Shown: piece by piece, positions 9,048-20,794 of the stretch
How the letters are laid out: each line of letters opens with the position of its first letter
How positions within the stretch are numbered: position 1 is the stretch's first letter
Source: Gracilaria domingensis
Lineage: Eukaryota; Rhodophyta; Florideophyceae; Gracilariales; Gracilariaceae
DNA length: 55,842 nucleotides
Assembly (NCBI GenBank): GCA_022539475.1
Contig: VCMS01000308.1
Span: 76,889 to 132,730 of the forward strand
Reading direction: 5' to 3'
The notes under the pieces: generated by a model
What the model was told of the DNA's origin: nothing
The model's input: the letters and a program-made list of their open reading frames with translations, nothing else
Database searches by the model: none
Translations under genes and position numbers: made by a program

Positions 9048-9431
9048 TACCACCCAAATGATCACCAGGGAGTCTCTATGGCAGTCGTCCTCAAGAAAGG
9101 ACACTCTGACGCCACTTATGTCTTCTCATGCTTCCAAACTTGGTCTGCTCCTACGGAAATCTTACATCTTTCCTCTGGAAACTTAGCGCTCATGAACATT
9201 TCGTTTTCAGTTGCTGAAGTTCACCTCGCTTGGGAAGATCTTCTGATCGGAAGACCTGCATTGAAACACCTGGGGTAGACACATACAGTCTGCTCGAAAA
9301 TAACAGGTTCGCTCTGAACGGCTCCGATTGTTCTGAAGTCGGAAACCACACCTCTCAAGCGAACCATGGTTTTGTCAGGCGACTTATGATCGCATGTACC
9401 AAACATTCTCGCCCTGGCACCTCTCCGACAC
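9048..9431 (+). mobile_element. Ty3/gypsy pol fragment, 5' part (protease end/RT start)
   Basis: The plus strand encodes a run ending LIGRPALKHLGVDT and YSLLENNRFALNG, typical of the C-terminal side of a gypsy-type retropepsin and the linker to reverse transcriptase. The fragment begins exactly at the edge of the inverted repeat. It stops at 9431, where a copia element starts. Joining 9431 to 24952 keeps the frame (SPTLLVPDRPLVVYHT), so both pieces are one gypsy copy. There is one frame change between the first part (to 9278) and the second. Confidence 0.75.
9427..9431. repeat. Target-site duplication GACAC, left
   Basis: Five bases immediately outside the 3' LTR of copia element A; the same five bases follow the other LTR at 24947-24951. 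Confidence 0.85.
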
Positions 9432-9785
9432 TGCTGTGGTCGGTTGGGTTGGGTTGTATTTCGTTCTGGAAATTCCTATACCTTCTAAAGCAATTGTATT
9501 TGGGCAGAACCCTGCCAAAAACTAGGGTACGTAGGACTTGTGTGTCTAATGTTCTATCGCAAGCTGCAGGGGGCGGCACATGAAAGATATCATATCAAAA
9601 TGACTGTTTCGTACACGTCAGGTAAGATTTGTACACACATCATCTCTCGTATGTTCATAACGCTATGGCAGAAGACACTTCACTGCACACAGTTGTCTTC
9701 ATAATTCCATAATAGAATGCCCCTCACAGCATCTGGAGACGTCTCGCAACACATCTGAGTGCTCAATGGCATACTCATACCAACA
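9432..9785 (-). repeat. 3' LTR of copia A
   Basis: About 354 bases. On the minus strand it starts TGTTGGTATGAG and ends CCACAGCA, giving the usual TG...CA ends with a short inverted TGTTG/CAACA-type terminus. It aligns over its full length with 24596-24946 in the same orientation, with many substitutions, so the insertion is old. Confidence 0.9.
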
Positions 9786-9796
9786 TCCTCCCCATG
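9786..9796 (-). other. Polypurine tract of copia A
   Basis: Reads ATGGGGAGGA on the minus strand, immediately 5' of the 3' LTR, the position where plus-strand DNA synthesis is primed in LTR retrotransposons. Confidence 0.8.
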
Positions 9797-9809
9797 TCAT
9801 TTGAGACAC

Positions 9810-10061
9810 TCATGACTTGAAGTCACATAGCTGTATATGGCAGTTCTGCTTCATAGGCTTTGTGAAGATATCTGCGAGCTTCTCAACGGCACCAACGTGT
9901 TCGAGGACTATAACACATTCATCCACGCCTTCCTGGAAAAAGTGATATCGCAAGTCGATATGTTTGGCTTTTCGTCCCCCTTCTGCCCAATCCAGAACAT
10001 TCGTTTTATCTTCATAGATAGGTGTCGGGTTCTCCACTGTTACAAGCTCTGTTTCGAGCAA
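9810..10061 (-). pseudogene. Copia A RNase H, C-terminal end
   Basis: About 83 residues containing GGRKAKHIDLRYHF, EHVGAVEKLADIFTKPM, the hallmark end of Ty1/copia polyproteins. Upstream (10062-10541) the reading frame is lost; only scattered RNase H-like pieces are present there and no other gene is seen. It ends 25 bases before the LTR. Confidence 0.85.
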
Positions 10062-10541
10062 ATATTACTAACCTATTTCATTTGCTTAAAGCATTCCGAG
10101 AGCGAGAAGTATTCTGCTTCTACCGTAGAAGTCTCAATGCATGTCTGCTTCAATGCTTTTCACAAGATCATATTTCCGAACACTAAGACAAAAAATACGT
10201 TTGTTCACTTGCGATCGGTATCACCTCTGGCCAAGTCTGCATCAGCATCTGCACACAACGTGCGGTTTCTCAAGATACGTATGCCATAATCTCTTGTGCC
10301 ATTGTGGTAGCGCGGAATTCTCTTCAAGACTGCCCAGGGTACCACAGTTGGGTTCGCTCACGCCCTCAAGAGTATATTAACTGCAACATATATATCTGGC
10401 CTGGTACCGGTAGAAAGGTATAGGAGGGATTGACTTTTTTCTTGGCACAAGAACGTCAACGTAACGGCCCTGCGTTCGAAGCACAAGCAGGATTGTATCC
10501 AGTACTCATCTAAGTGGTAGCAGGCTTAGAATAGGTCATGT

Positions 10542-11047
10542 TTAAGAGTGCCAATAATCTTTCAACTGCCTATCGTTGATGCAATTGCATAGCTTCTGTT
10601 CCATGTTGGATGTATATAACGAAGAAATTGTCATTCTCAAACACTCTCTCATCTCAAGCTTTGCTGACAGCATTTTCTTCATGTCAATGATACTCGATAA
10701 CTCATACCCGAGTACCAGAAGTTCATCAACATACAGTAGAATCAATAGGTGAGGTCTCCCCCAGTTCTTGTAAAAGAAACAACTTTTCGCCAAGCACTTC
10801 TTGAGTCCAATGTTCACTAATCTTTGGTGAATATCTGGCTCCATATTAATTTGGATTGTTTTAGCCCATATATTGATGTGTCCAACTTCAGCACCTGCCC
10901 CTCTCTGAGACCAAGGTCTAGTCCTTGTAAACGTGACATGTACACATGTTTAGCCTTTCCGATTCTTCCATTGAAGAATGCGCAACTCACATCTAACAGG
11001 TGTACTTTGAAAAAAAACTGACATGCCGACATTAGTGCCAACCACAA
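10542..11047 (-). pseudogene. Copia A reverse transcriptase fragment
   Basis: Two overlapping frames. The first carries VHLLDVSCAFFNG and LDTSIYGLKQS, the copia RT blocks that normally read DVKTAFLNG and KSLYGLKQS. The second carries LLILLYVDELLVLG, where the catalytic YVDD box is YVDE. A frameshift separates them near 10820. The upstream RT part (11048-11366) is not recognisable. This copy cannot make a working enzyme. Confidence 0.85.
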
Positions 11048-11366
11048 AGTTCCAAGTTGAACAACAGGGGAGTAAAATTTTCAATCCTTCCTTGCGGGCA
11101 TCCCTTTGCTACAAGGTGCACTTTGTAACTTGCAATTGATCCATCATCATTGTTGTTTTGTGCAAACACAAATCCAGAGTCTCTGACAGGTTTTCTAACT
11201 CAGTTTGCATTACATCACTGGTCTCCATTGACTTTAGCCAATAGGGTTATTCATCAATACCTCTTTTCCACATTTTTCATTCAGATGTGTACCACGCCTC
11301 CTGTAGGTTTTCAGGGGCAGCACTTGTTCGAATCTCTCTCTTCATTATCCTGATGTGTTTCGTTTC

Positions 11367-12370
11367 TCAGAAATGATTCGGAGGCCGGGGCTGGCGGTCG
11401 GGATAACGGCGCTCAGGATAATTTGTTAAGTATTCTTGTATGTTGGAGGTCATCGAGAATTTTTCTGACTCTGCATCAGATGGTTGAGATACATCTTTAT
11501 CATTCTCGCCTCCATCTTCCTTGTTTCCGTCTACTTCATCATCATTTCCAGCATTTTCCAGGCCCACCCCGTCTTCATCGTCAGTGATATCCTCACTTGG
11601 GGTTCCAACCTCAAGATCTTGATCATCTTCTACTTTTGTTCTTATTGTCAGTGCGTTTGACGCATCTTCAGTAACACTCAGTGGCAATTTTCTTAAGGAC
11701 CTATACAGCGTCCTTCCAGGAACTGCATTCTCATTGATACTAAAGTGCATTGCAAACGTAATTTGTCCGCTCCTAATGTCGAGAACAGGATAGTTCTGGT
11801 GCAGCATTCAGCGTAGTAGGTAGGATCCCTCAGCGAGCTTTGCTATCTAATTTCTTTCATTCAGCGACATGGACCCATACTTCATAACCGAATGTACTCA
11901 GTGAACTGATGTTGGGAATCTTTCCTGTAAGGGCCTCATAGGGTTTCTTACCACCATTCGCCTCACAGCTAATGGTGTTCATTTTCCTCTTTGCTGTGAT
12001 GTCTGCTTCAGCTCAGAATCTGTGGGGAGGACCGGAATCCCGCAACATTGTACGAACCATTTCCATTGCCGATCTTTTGAGCCGTTTCGCAACTCCGTTT
12101 TGCTTCGGAATACAAGAAGCGCTATTCTCCCAACATATTCCTTCATTAGATAGGTACTTCCTGAATGCAACGAACTCAGGACCACTATCAGAGTAGACAC
12201 GTTTGACTTCCCTTTCCGTATGTCTCTCGAACTTCAACTGAGAACATCTAAACTCTAATTTCAGGTCCATCTGACGCTTCAAGAAGCGTACATCTTTGTA
12301 TATTGACTTCTTGTGAGTAAAGTACACGAGGTACAGGTAACTACTGTTATTATTGTGAGTTCCAAATTGA
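11367..12370 (-). pseudogene. Copia A integrase, core and C-terminal part
   Basis: The 5' piece (about 11979-12370) continues the integrase split by the nested element: THNNNSSYLYLVYF, then YSDSGPEFVAFRKYL (second catalytic Asp block) and CIPKQNGVAKRLKR (normally P-x-x-NG.AER, Glu region). The 3' piece (11367-11807) has YPVLDIRSGQITFAMHF, the beta-rich integrase tail, then a long Asp/Glu-rich linker and YPERRYPDRQPRPPNHF. A gap and frame change separate the pieces at 11808-11978. Confidence 0.8.
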
Positions 12371-12372
12371 TA
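12371..12372. repeat. TA target duplication, left side of nested element
   Basis: TA precedes TGGGAACAC; the matching TA is at 22811-22812. Keeping one TA joins the copia integrase in frame on the minus strand as SKRYQFGTHNNNSSYLYL, which has the length expected for the family. Confidence 0.75.
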
Positions 12373-12408
12373 TGGGAACACAATATAGTGTGGCCCACAC
12401 TAACGCAG
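12373..12408 (+). repeat. Left end of TNP2 element
   Basis: TGGGAACACAATA followed by the palindrome TAGTGTGG-C-CCACACTA at 12386-12402. Just outside, 12350-12383 also forms a hairpin (ATTGTGAGTTCC with GGGAACACAAT) across the junction. Confidence 0.65.
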
Positions 12409-14093
12409 GTACGGGAAGAAGAGACATGAAGTTATTGCAGAGGCAGCCCAGACCAGGCAGTCTCGGCAAACAGAGTAGACGCGAAGAAACAAATCTCATG
12501 ATTCGGCTTTGATGTGTGCGTTGTGGCGCATTCAAAAACGCGGAATGATGCGACAGAAGATCTACGGTTGCAGAAGAAAGCAGTTGGAATACGCAATGTT
12601 TGATCAGTACGAAGACAACAGGGTAGACCTACTTGTAGAAATGGACCGAACATTACCGGTACTGAACCCCGGGAGAAAGAAGACGAAAACCATGGTCATA
12701 TCGCAAGAAAACGGTACACGCAGGGCAATGTGAAACACTTTTGGACTCTACGACGTCAGTAACCCGGCAGTACAAGTATCGAAGTGTTCATGAACAACGA
12801 AGTAGTTAAAATACTGAGACTGATTGAGAGACTCGGAACTTCATTGACCTTTCATATGAGGGTAACCGCCGCAGATAGAAGCAGATAGGGTGTGTGAGAC
12901 GAACATGTTAAAGTACTGGGTACAGGCGGAAGTATAGGAAGTGAAAGTGAAATAGAGAGTGCACTTCAGCAACCTGCGAAAAAAAGAAGAACCAAAACCA
13001 TTTGTGGCGCATCTAGTCCACCGCTTTGCAATGCTCGAGAGCAATAAGAACGTTGGACAGTACCAAAGTTAGTAGTGTACACCGCAGCCAAGAGAAATTA
13101 CATCACTTGCGTTTTACCACGGATCGATTCCAATATTTGGAGAAACACTCCTGCCTTAAGAGAGAACAGAACGTGCATAGCGATGTTTTGAAGACAGCAA
13201 TCGCAGAGCAGAAGAAATACCTAAGAAACATACATGGTATTTCAATGCATGTAACATTCACAAGGATTGAAGTTGCTTTTCGAGCATGTCATGCTCAACG
13301 TAAACGACTGGACGGCAGAGAAGCGCTCTGAAACCGATCGAGTAGTGGCAATCGGGTTATCCAGAACTGAATATGCAGATGTAACTGTTTCAACAGCATA
13401 GCAGGCACAGCAGATCTAACGGTAACGTCCTTATGCATTACAGCTTTCCCGTTCTCCCTAAGTACATGCCAACAGTTCGACGAAGTCAGAGAGGAATTGG
13501 ATTGAAAGTCATTACGGTCGTGTGCGATCACTTGTGGTGAGAGATAGCTACGATTATGCCCGAAATGTTAACGCATACGGCGGAGCCACGTTTCTCGAGT
13601 CTGGATTATTAGTACGACCGCAGAACAGTTGAAACAGCGAAAATGCATCCAAAATGGTACTATTCGGAACATTACATCGTTCAGAGTTGCCGAAAAGAAG
13701 CGTAAAATCACTTGTTACGGTGCGGTACAGATATGAACGACATGGAAAGAAACCATTATCTGCCTCTAAAAACGTCTGATGCAAATGAATAAAGTCGGTG
13801 AGGGACGAAGATGACGCTCGTGTCTCCAGTGGTGCACTCCTCCAGCTCTGACATTGAAGACTAATTTCAAGTCTCTTTGCAAGCGAAGCAAAAAGCTGTA
13901 AAAAATGACCATAAATTACATTCAAATAGTTTTTTGAAACCGAGCATCACTCACCACCGTAAATCTACCATGCTTTTCACCAATTGTGAGCTGTATTTTC
14001 GTACTCATCACCATTGGAAGCCACTACGACAAAACGGGAAACCCTCGGTGTAGCGAGAAGTTGAGAACTGCGCAGTAGGCTTGGACTCCTCAT
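12409..14093. other. 3' side of TNP2 transposase, no identified gene
   Basis: Short frames on both strands, the longest at 13554-13925 (minus), with no family resemblance. CACTA-type elements often carry a second, fast-evolving DNA-binding gene beside the transposase; one could be here but cannot be shown. Confidence 0.4.
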
Positions 14094-15689
14094 TTAGCTA
14101 CGAAAGGCCCTGGAGACGATAATGTCAGCCCCCTCATCATGATTTCCACCTTTTCTTGACCAGAAATACGTATCTTGCAATGGATCGATAACATACGTTC
14201 TCTTCGCTGCTCTTCTTCCGATTCCTACACTTTGTTCAATCACTGAAATCTGGTTTGATAAGGCTGATATACTCTCTACAGAGAGTTCTCGAAATACCTT
14301 ACCCTCACTCTGAAACCCTTTCCCAAAAAGTTGTCCTTGTTCACCTCTTTTCAAATCTTTTGATGCCCAACGGATGAGGCAAAGCAGACTCCGATTACCT
14401 GAGACAGTGTGCTCAAAGAACAACAAGATCCTCCCGTAGTACACATGAAGTTCATGCTGATCAGATCCCTTAAACAGAGCGGCTGTGGAGCGAGAAGACC
14501 TGGTTCTCTCAGAAAACGTTTTCATCATGCTGCAATGGTACATCGTTACATATTCGTCTTCAGCTTTTTCATCGAGAAGGCGTGACCATCCTGTGACTCC
14601 ATTTTGATATTGTACATCTGGTCCAAGAAGTGGAGTTGGGGACAAGTCGGTTGCCTTCTTGTTTCGTTTGTAGTAATTCTGCAGCAATTTCTTTTTATCG
14701 CATCCTATCTTCTCCGAAAGATCCCGAAAGCTGAAGAACTTGCAGGGATGACAAAATTTAAATCCATCCTGCTCCGGCTGTGAACTCCGACACACAAGAC
14801 CATTTCTCTCAGGAGCGGACTCTTCATCGAGGAGAGGAATGCTAATGTCTTTAGCTAAGCAATAGAGCTTGACAGCTTCAGTGACTTTCACACTCTCAAT
14901 GATAGACTCGGAAAACCGATACGTCGAGTTGCATTTCCTGTTTAGAAATCCTACGTAGTTCTCAATGCTCCATTGAGAGACCAGAGAAAGTGGACCGCAA
15001 CTCCGAATAGAATCCTCAAGGTGCAGTAGTAGATGGTACACATACTTGCAAAGATAATGGTTCTCGTGTTGGTATTTGAAATAGGTTCTTGAGAAGTGGA
15101 TAAAGAACCTGCGAAAAATAAATCCGACCCGTTTCAAGTCGTCATCAGAAAGGCTCCAGCGACACACAGTCTCGCACAGATCTACGAAAAGTTTCCAACT
15201 GGCTAATAGATGCGCTGGGATCAGTCCATGAAGAACAACCAGACTGAGATGTATTACAAACGCTTTCCATTCCGTTGCTTTCCATCGCTTGCGCTCATCG
15301 AGGCCTCTGGGACATCTGATGCGATCGTTATACCACTTCCCTGCTCCTATTGGTCTTTGATTCAATTCGTCTTGCTTCATTTTTGGTTGTAGTACCGATA
15401 GAGTAGGCACACATCCTTTCTCCCCAAGCCATATGGAAACGATGTCTGGGGCGATATTCTCGAACAAGAGATGCATGGTGTCTATTGAAAAACTTTGAAA
15501 CGGTGTTATCAGCCATAAGTTTTCAATCAACGGACTGAGCGAGGTAGATTGTATCCCAAGGTCTTTGCATCTTTGATTTAGTTCTTGTTTCGTCAGCTTA
15601 TGCGAGTTTTCTCGAAGCTCGTGCACTGCACCCAAGAATGTGTCGTAGAGAACTAAAAGGAGCAGACTCTTTCACTCCTCGCGAAGTTG
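14094..15689 (-). pseudogene. TNP2-like (CACTA/EnSpm) transposase, C-terminal part
   Basis: An open frame of at least 513 residues, starting without an ATG at a TGA near 15690. The recognisable blocks are SIDTMHLLFENI, then RCPRGLDERKRWKATEWKAF, LVVLHGLIPAHLL, a helical core, YVYHLLLHLEDSIRSCGPLS and SIENYVGFLNRK. These follow the order of the TNP2 transposase C-terminus and its adjoining DUF4218-type region. The N-terminal TNP2 part with the first acidic residues is missing, because ABC1-kinase sequence begins on the other strand at 15638. The element is therefore non-autonomous. The long intact frame suggests that loss of the 5' end was not followed by heavy decay, or that the piece is recent. 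Confidence 0.75.
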
Positions 15690-16214
15690 TCCGTGTTAAT
15701 GACCGCCAGCGTGCTGTGGATTTTCTCTCACTCAGCGTGTGCTCAGTAAGACATCCTCGTGCCCACTCAGTTTCTCTCCCACTCTCTGCGATTTTGAGCT
15801 CTACCTTCGACCATTTGCATGTTTTCGCTCAACAATCTAGCCGGTCTTTGGAGTTTTGGAGACGTGCATTAGCAATATGGTTATCTTTCAAGATAACACA
15901 AGCGAACGTTGCTATACAGAGTCCATATAGGCCACTCTCTTGGCCTCGAAAGGCCTGGTCCCATCAACATGAGAAAGCCGGCAAAGTGCGTGTCAACAAA
16001 AGCACCGGACAGTGTCAGACCGTCCAAAGAGTTTCGGGAATTATAACCTAACTGTTTCTTTCGTTATACCCGTAGATGATGTTAACGTTGTGCACGGAGA
16101 TGAAATTATGTGTTCTAAACTATTCAGAAGAGGTCTTCTACGTTCACGGGTTTTCTAACGAGCGCGTATATTTCATTGACACTTTCTTCTATAAGGGGTT
16201 CTATGTTAAAGCAG

Positions 16215-16292
16215 GTAGGTGCATATTCGAACCATGCGACTCATTAGCATCATATTGAGCAGAATTCTTACTCGCTTACGCACTTTTATCAG
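16215..16292 (+). other. Intron in ABC1 kinase
   Basis: 78 bases, GTAGGT...TATCAG. Splicing joins YVKA-G-QIIALQ and recreates the KAGQ motif. Confidence 0.8.
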
Positions 16293-16954
16293 GTCAAATT
16301 ATTGCTCTTCAGGCGTTTGTTCCTAAGGTCATCAGGGATACAATACGCGTTCTTCAAGACAATATGCCACCTATGGATGCTCCGACAGCTCGCCAGGTAA
16401 TCGAAGAAGAACTTCATAAGCTAGGTCTTGCTATGGACGTCTTTGAATCTCTGGACGTCCAGACTGTGCTAGGAAGTGCAGCATAGCCCAAGTGCATCGC
16501 GGTCGTCTTCGGAACGGGAATGTTGACGTCGCTGTCAAAATTCAGTATCCCAACATTGAAAGTCTAATGATGGCAGACCTTGCCAATTTCCGCTTACTTG
16601 GCGAGATTTTGCAGCGTACAGAGCTTAAATTCGATCTTGTCCGACCGGTGCAAGAACTCTCACGTCAGCTTGCTTTTGAATTCGACTTCAAGAACGAAGC
16701 GAGAAACATGGCTGAGATTCGGTACGCACTGCGCAAAGTCAAACAAGTGTCTGTGCCTGAAGCTATTCCAGGGCTTGTGTCGAGAAGGTTGCTGGTCATG
16801 ACTTTTTTGGACGGTATCCCACTGACCAAGTTAGATGGGGCTTTAGAGAAAAGAGGGAGACGGACAGTTCGCCTTGTTGGACGTAGAATCATGAAGAACC
16901 TGACTGCTTGTTACGGAAAAATGATTCTCACCGATGGCTTTTTCCAAGCTGACT

Positions 16955-17050
16955 GTACGTGTCTGATTTCTTATCGTCATGCATATGTTATTCTTATTCC
17001 TTTCTTAACCTTTCGTATGTGTGCGTATCTTTTTCAGTATATGTTTGCAG
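16955..17050 (+). other. Intron in ABC1 kinase
   Basis: 96 bases, GTACGT...TTGCAG. Splicing joins GFFQAD-C-HPGN, the phosphate-binding segment. Confidence 0.8.
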
Positions 17051-17547
17051 GTCACCCAGGAAATATAATAGTACGGAACGACCGGGTTGATATTGGACTC
17101 CTGGATTTTGGTCAGACGAAACGCTTCTCCAATGAGGCAAGATTGGCTTTTGTGACACTCGTCGATGCAATGGCGAGAAAAGATACAACAGGGGTAGCTA
17201 CAGGCTTGGAGGAGCTTGGCATTCGCGTCGGTCACAAACCAGGGCGAGAAAAACGAAGAGGTCTTGCAAAGCATGCGCTTACATTAGAAGGAAAAATGGC
17301 GTATACGATGTTTGACACGGCAACGGTCCCTGGTGTTAGTGACAACCCTTTTGGTGAGGAAAGTACGATGAAGGAGGGCTCTATTGATGACCTTCCCAAG
17401 GATTTGTTCTTCTTACTGAGAACCATGCAAATTCTGAAGGGCTTATGTCATGCAACATTTAATTTTGACTTTTCCATGATCTCGTCTTGGGGACACACGG
17501 CTCGAGCGGAGTGGAACAGGTCGAATTGGTGGAGATTGTCGTTTTGA

Positions 17548-18467
17548 GCTGGATACTGTCTTTTTGTACCACAGCCGTTTAGTCTTCTTCTTTCTGCCTA
17601 CGAACAGCTCTTCAACCACTTCTAAAGCGCGAAGTTCACGGCTATGTGATCTCTACGAAGCGCTATCGGAGAGAGCCCTGTGGGCTTTAACACACGCAGT
17701 CTTGTTTCGGACTCAGATTCACTCTTTTTCCCGTTTTGAGTTCCCAAAATTGAACGGGCATTTCACATATTCATCTTACCGCTAACGACGTTTTTCACTG
17801 GTTTCTTTCTCAACTATTAAAAGTCAGTCAAGGAGAGAGGATTCCACTGCACTTCACTGCCTTCTTCGCAAGCCGCGCCAATGCTATCTATTGTTTCGGA
17901 GAAGCAAAAGGACCGTCGGTAAACGTTGACACACCCAAGGGGTGAATACCCTCGACACTTCGCGGTGCCTTGTTATCCGAAAACTATTTTTTACCGATGT
18001 CCACGTCAACTTAAGAGAGATGTGGACGTTTACAAACCACATTTACTTCAATTGTCGAACCAATCACATGATCCGCTGAAGTGAACGACTATCAGAAAGT
18101 TGACGGTCTTGGCAATTGCATTTGCCCATGTGGACGACCATCCGATGCAGACAAGAAGAATGTCCAGTTGTATAAGTGTATGTCGTAAGGAGCTCAACGT
18201 GACATCAACGGATCGTGCAAGTGCATGGGACATGAAAGACATCAAGTTTGGGTGCCCATCTTCTCTTCCGAGAATGTCCAGAGTGCCAGAGTATATAGTT
18301 AACAGGTTCGCAAGCTTGTCCGGTCTCTTTATTCCCTTGCACTAGTAGCGGAGTGCCCAGAAAGCGTGTCGAAAAAAATCTGTAAAGAACCCAGAAAGAT
18401 TCGAATGGTTACACGCGCATAACAGAGAAATAGTTCTCCGCGATTTTCAAGTTTCCGTTGCATCAAC
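17548..18467. other. Gap between ABC1 kinase and IspE
   Basis: No convincing gene. It may contain the 5' exon or transit-peptide part of the IspE gene, but no family match is visible. Confidence 0.4.
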
Positions 18468-19731
18468 ATGTATCCTTGCTTTATCTCTGCATTCAGAAAC
18501 AAATCCTTTCTACAGCGTAGAAACAATGGGCAATCGAAAATATGCCAATTATGGCCCGTGATGACCGCGTCAAGGTCACTTCCAGACGAAAAATCCGTGG
18601 TGTCGCCGGATGAATGGGACCTGAGGTTGGGCAGCCCATCAAAGATAAGCCTCTTTCTTCGCGTCGTTGGAAAACGCGCTGACGGTGAGTAGAGAAACGC
18701 AATAAGCAAGCGACCCTCGAAGAACTTCGATCGGTATCGCAAGTTTTCTAATTTGGTTTCACTGACATATGAATCTCCAGGTTTCCATGAACTTGCATCT
18801 CTGTTCCAGTCGATAAGTCTCCATGACACATTATACTTCTCAACTAAGACAGAGAGAGACGCCAATCCGGAGCGGAATTCTCTGGAATGTGAGAAATCAG
18901 AAATCCCTACCGATTCTTCAAACCTGGTGCTTCGAGCAATCAGCAAATTTCGTGAGAAGACCGGCATACAGAATTACTTTCGCTTCCGCCTCGAAAAGCG
19001 CGTCGCCCATGAAGCCGGCCTCGGAGATGGCTCTGCAAACGCCGCAACCGCTCTGTGGGTCGTCAATCAATTGTGCGGCAAGCCATGCACAACTGACGAA
19101 CTGGCGCAGTTTGGAGCGGAATTCGGATCTGACATCTCCTTCTTCCTGTCGGAGGGAACTGCTTACTGTACCGGTCGTGGTGAGAATATGGAACGATACC
19201 GCGATTACCCCCTCAGTCGTTGTATATTGTGAAACCGGAAGAGGGACTGTCCACCGCGGAAGTGTTCAAAAGCCTCGACATGTCCGAATATTCCGACAAG
19301 AACCCGCGTGAACTGCTGCGGAAAATGGAGAAAGGGGTGCTCTTTGCGGATTTTGTTAATGAATTAGAGATTCCTAGTTTCCGCCTGATGCCCAAGTTGA
19401 AAAAACTGAAAGAAGACCTGTACAAAGCAGGCTTTAACGTAAGTTTCACAACCATCTGAAGCTTTCCGGATGCTTCAACCAAAAGATACACCAAGAATGA
19501 AGAGTTTCTAACGGAATTTCCTTTAATGGTTCTGCTTTCCTCACAACACAGGTGGTTTTGATGAGCGGTAGTGGCACGTCATTCTTCTGCCTCGGGCAGC
19601 CTTGGAGTGACGACTTCATGAAAGTGTTCCCAGCCGAACAAAATGTGCAGGTGTTCAAGTGCTTCTTTCATGGTAGCCGATATGCCGATATGTGGTATTT
19701 CGAACAGCCGGCATTGACTCCAAAGAAATAG
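18468..19731 (+). pseudogene. IspE, 4-diphosphocytidyl-2-C-methyl-D-erythritol kinase
   Basis: Three exons with GT-AG introns at 18685-18780 and 19439-19551. Exon 1 ends SKISLFLRVVGKRADG, exon 2 starts FHELASLF and contains the GHMP ATP-binding loop HEAGLGDGSANAAT and FGSDISFFL, and exon 3 begins VVLMSGSGTSFFCLG. IspE phosphorylates CDP-ME in the plastid MEP pathway. The first ATG in the exon-1 frame that leaves a short leader is at 18561; the transit peptide is uncertain. One base is missing near 19213, so the exon-2 frame ends in LSRCIL while the family sequence resumes as SLYIVKPEEGL in the next frame. It is intron-bearing and sits inside the TNP2 element. Confidence 0.88.
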
Positions 19732-19816
19732 TAGGTGATATGAGTAGTATGTCGAAGAACAGCGACACGAATGGGGAGGTGATTGAGAATATATACTAGG
19801 GGCCTTGTACACGCAA

Positions 19817-20794
19817 TTACTTGACGAAATCGTTAATGGCGCCGCAAAATTGATCCGGCATCTGAGAATGTCTGAGATTGGAGCCAGTGGCCGGCATCCG
19901 ATGTGATGACCAGTTTTGTGTTTGGAAGCAAGGAGTTGAACGTACGCATAGCTTGAAATGGCACATACTTGCTGTTGCCGCCTCGAATGACACATGTAGG
20001 TCATTTGCAGCGAGGCCCGTCCTGTTGTGGAAAGGCCATAATACTGGGCATAGAAGGATAAATAGCGTTCAAATTAACTCTCCATCGATACTTTGTCGCA
20101 GCGTTTCGTTCGGAAGTGAGATTAGTCATGAGGAAGTTGCGCACCGCATCGGATGTGAGGCAATTTGCTGACAGTTGTCGATCGACGTCCTCTCGCGTCT
20201 CTACGCTAGAGAGATCGACGTTGAGCATGGCGCGACTGGCGGGAAGGGAGTCAGAAGGGTCGTTCGTCGGTCGGTACTGAATTGGCGCAATGTCCACATC
20301 GATAAGCTCAGAGACCAGATGGGGATGTGGAAGTGCGAGATGCATGGCCAGCTTGCCGCCCATGCTGTGCCCAGTTACGGTCGCTTGCTCTATTTGACGC
20401 TGGTCGAGAAAGTGAAGCAGGTCGGCAAGCATGGTATCGTACCTCATAACTTAAGGCAAAGATACGTGCGGCGATCGCCCATGGTTGCGAACATCGAGCG
20501 CAATCTTCTCGCGTTCAGGCACTGCACATGACATTGTTCATCAGTGAGCAGGATGATGCATGGGCGACGCTAGTGCCGGTCGAAATGGCACGTACCAAAG
20601 CCGGGGCGATTGAGCAGCGAACGGTAGGTGGACTCGGACGCCAGGTCTCCGTGTAGCACGACGACGGGCGGCGCATCGGACGCAGCTGCCGGAGTACGAT
20701 GTGGTACGGTGACGGAGTGGAGAGAGACGGGTGTAGGAGGAAGGGAGCAGAGACGACGGGCGGAGCAGAACAGCGGAGCAAGGCGTGGGTGCAT
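19817..20794 (-). pseudogene. ABHD11-like alpha/beta hydrolase, copy 1
   Basis: The start is ATG at 20794 with a Ser/Pro-rich leader. PPVVVLHGDLASESTYR gives the oxyanion HG motif. A 74-base GT-AG intron lies at 20522-20595. ALDVRNHGRSPH, MRYDTMLADLLHFLDQ and GHSMGGKLAMHLAL (nucleophile Ser) follow, with a terminal SDAGHWLQSQ (catalytic His). These match the ABHD11/YbfF esterase family. An in-frame TAA sits near 20449, where copy 2 has TAC, and the frame shifts near 20000 and again before the C-terminus. It ends in NDFVK. It is the tandem twin of the gene at 21259-22208. Confidence 0.8.

Larger units (their letters stand above)
15638..17547 (+). pseudogene. ABC1/UbiB-family atypical kinase (ADCK-like)
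   Basis: Blocks in order: FWRRALAIWLSFKITQ (N-terminal ABC1), FYVKAGQ (the KxGQ motif), VFESLDVQTVLGSA, VHRGRLRNGNVDVAVKIQYP (ATP-binding Lys), LAFEFDFKNEARN (ExD), HPGNIIV and LLDFGQTKRF (metal-binding DFG), ending IWW-like helices at 17547. Introns with GT-AG ends are visible at 16215-16292 and 16955-17050, plus a probable one near 15985-16075. A one-base loss near 16480 breaks the Ala-rich loop (GSA then a stop instead of GSASIAQVH). ABC1 kinases support quinone metabolism in plastids and mitochondria. Introns show it was copied from DNA, not mRNA. The first exon overlaps the 5' edge of the transposase frame on the other strand. Confidence 0.85.

Noticed and set aside
18329..18967. Minus-strand 212-codon frame over IspE
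   Set aside because: It lies antisense to recognisable IspE exons and crosses the spliced intron; no family resemblance.
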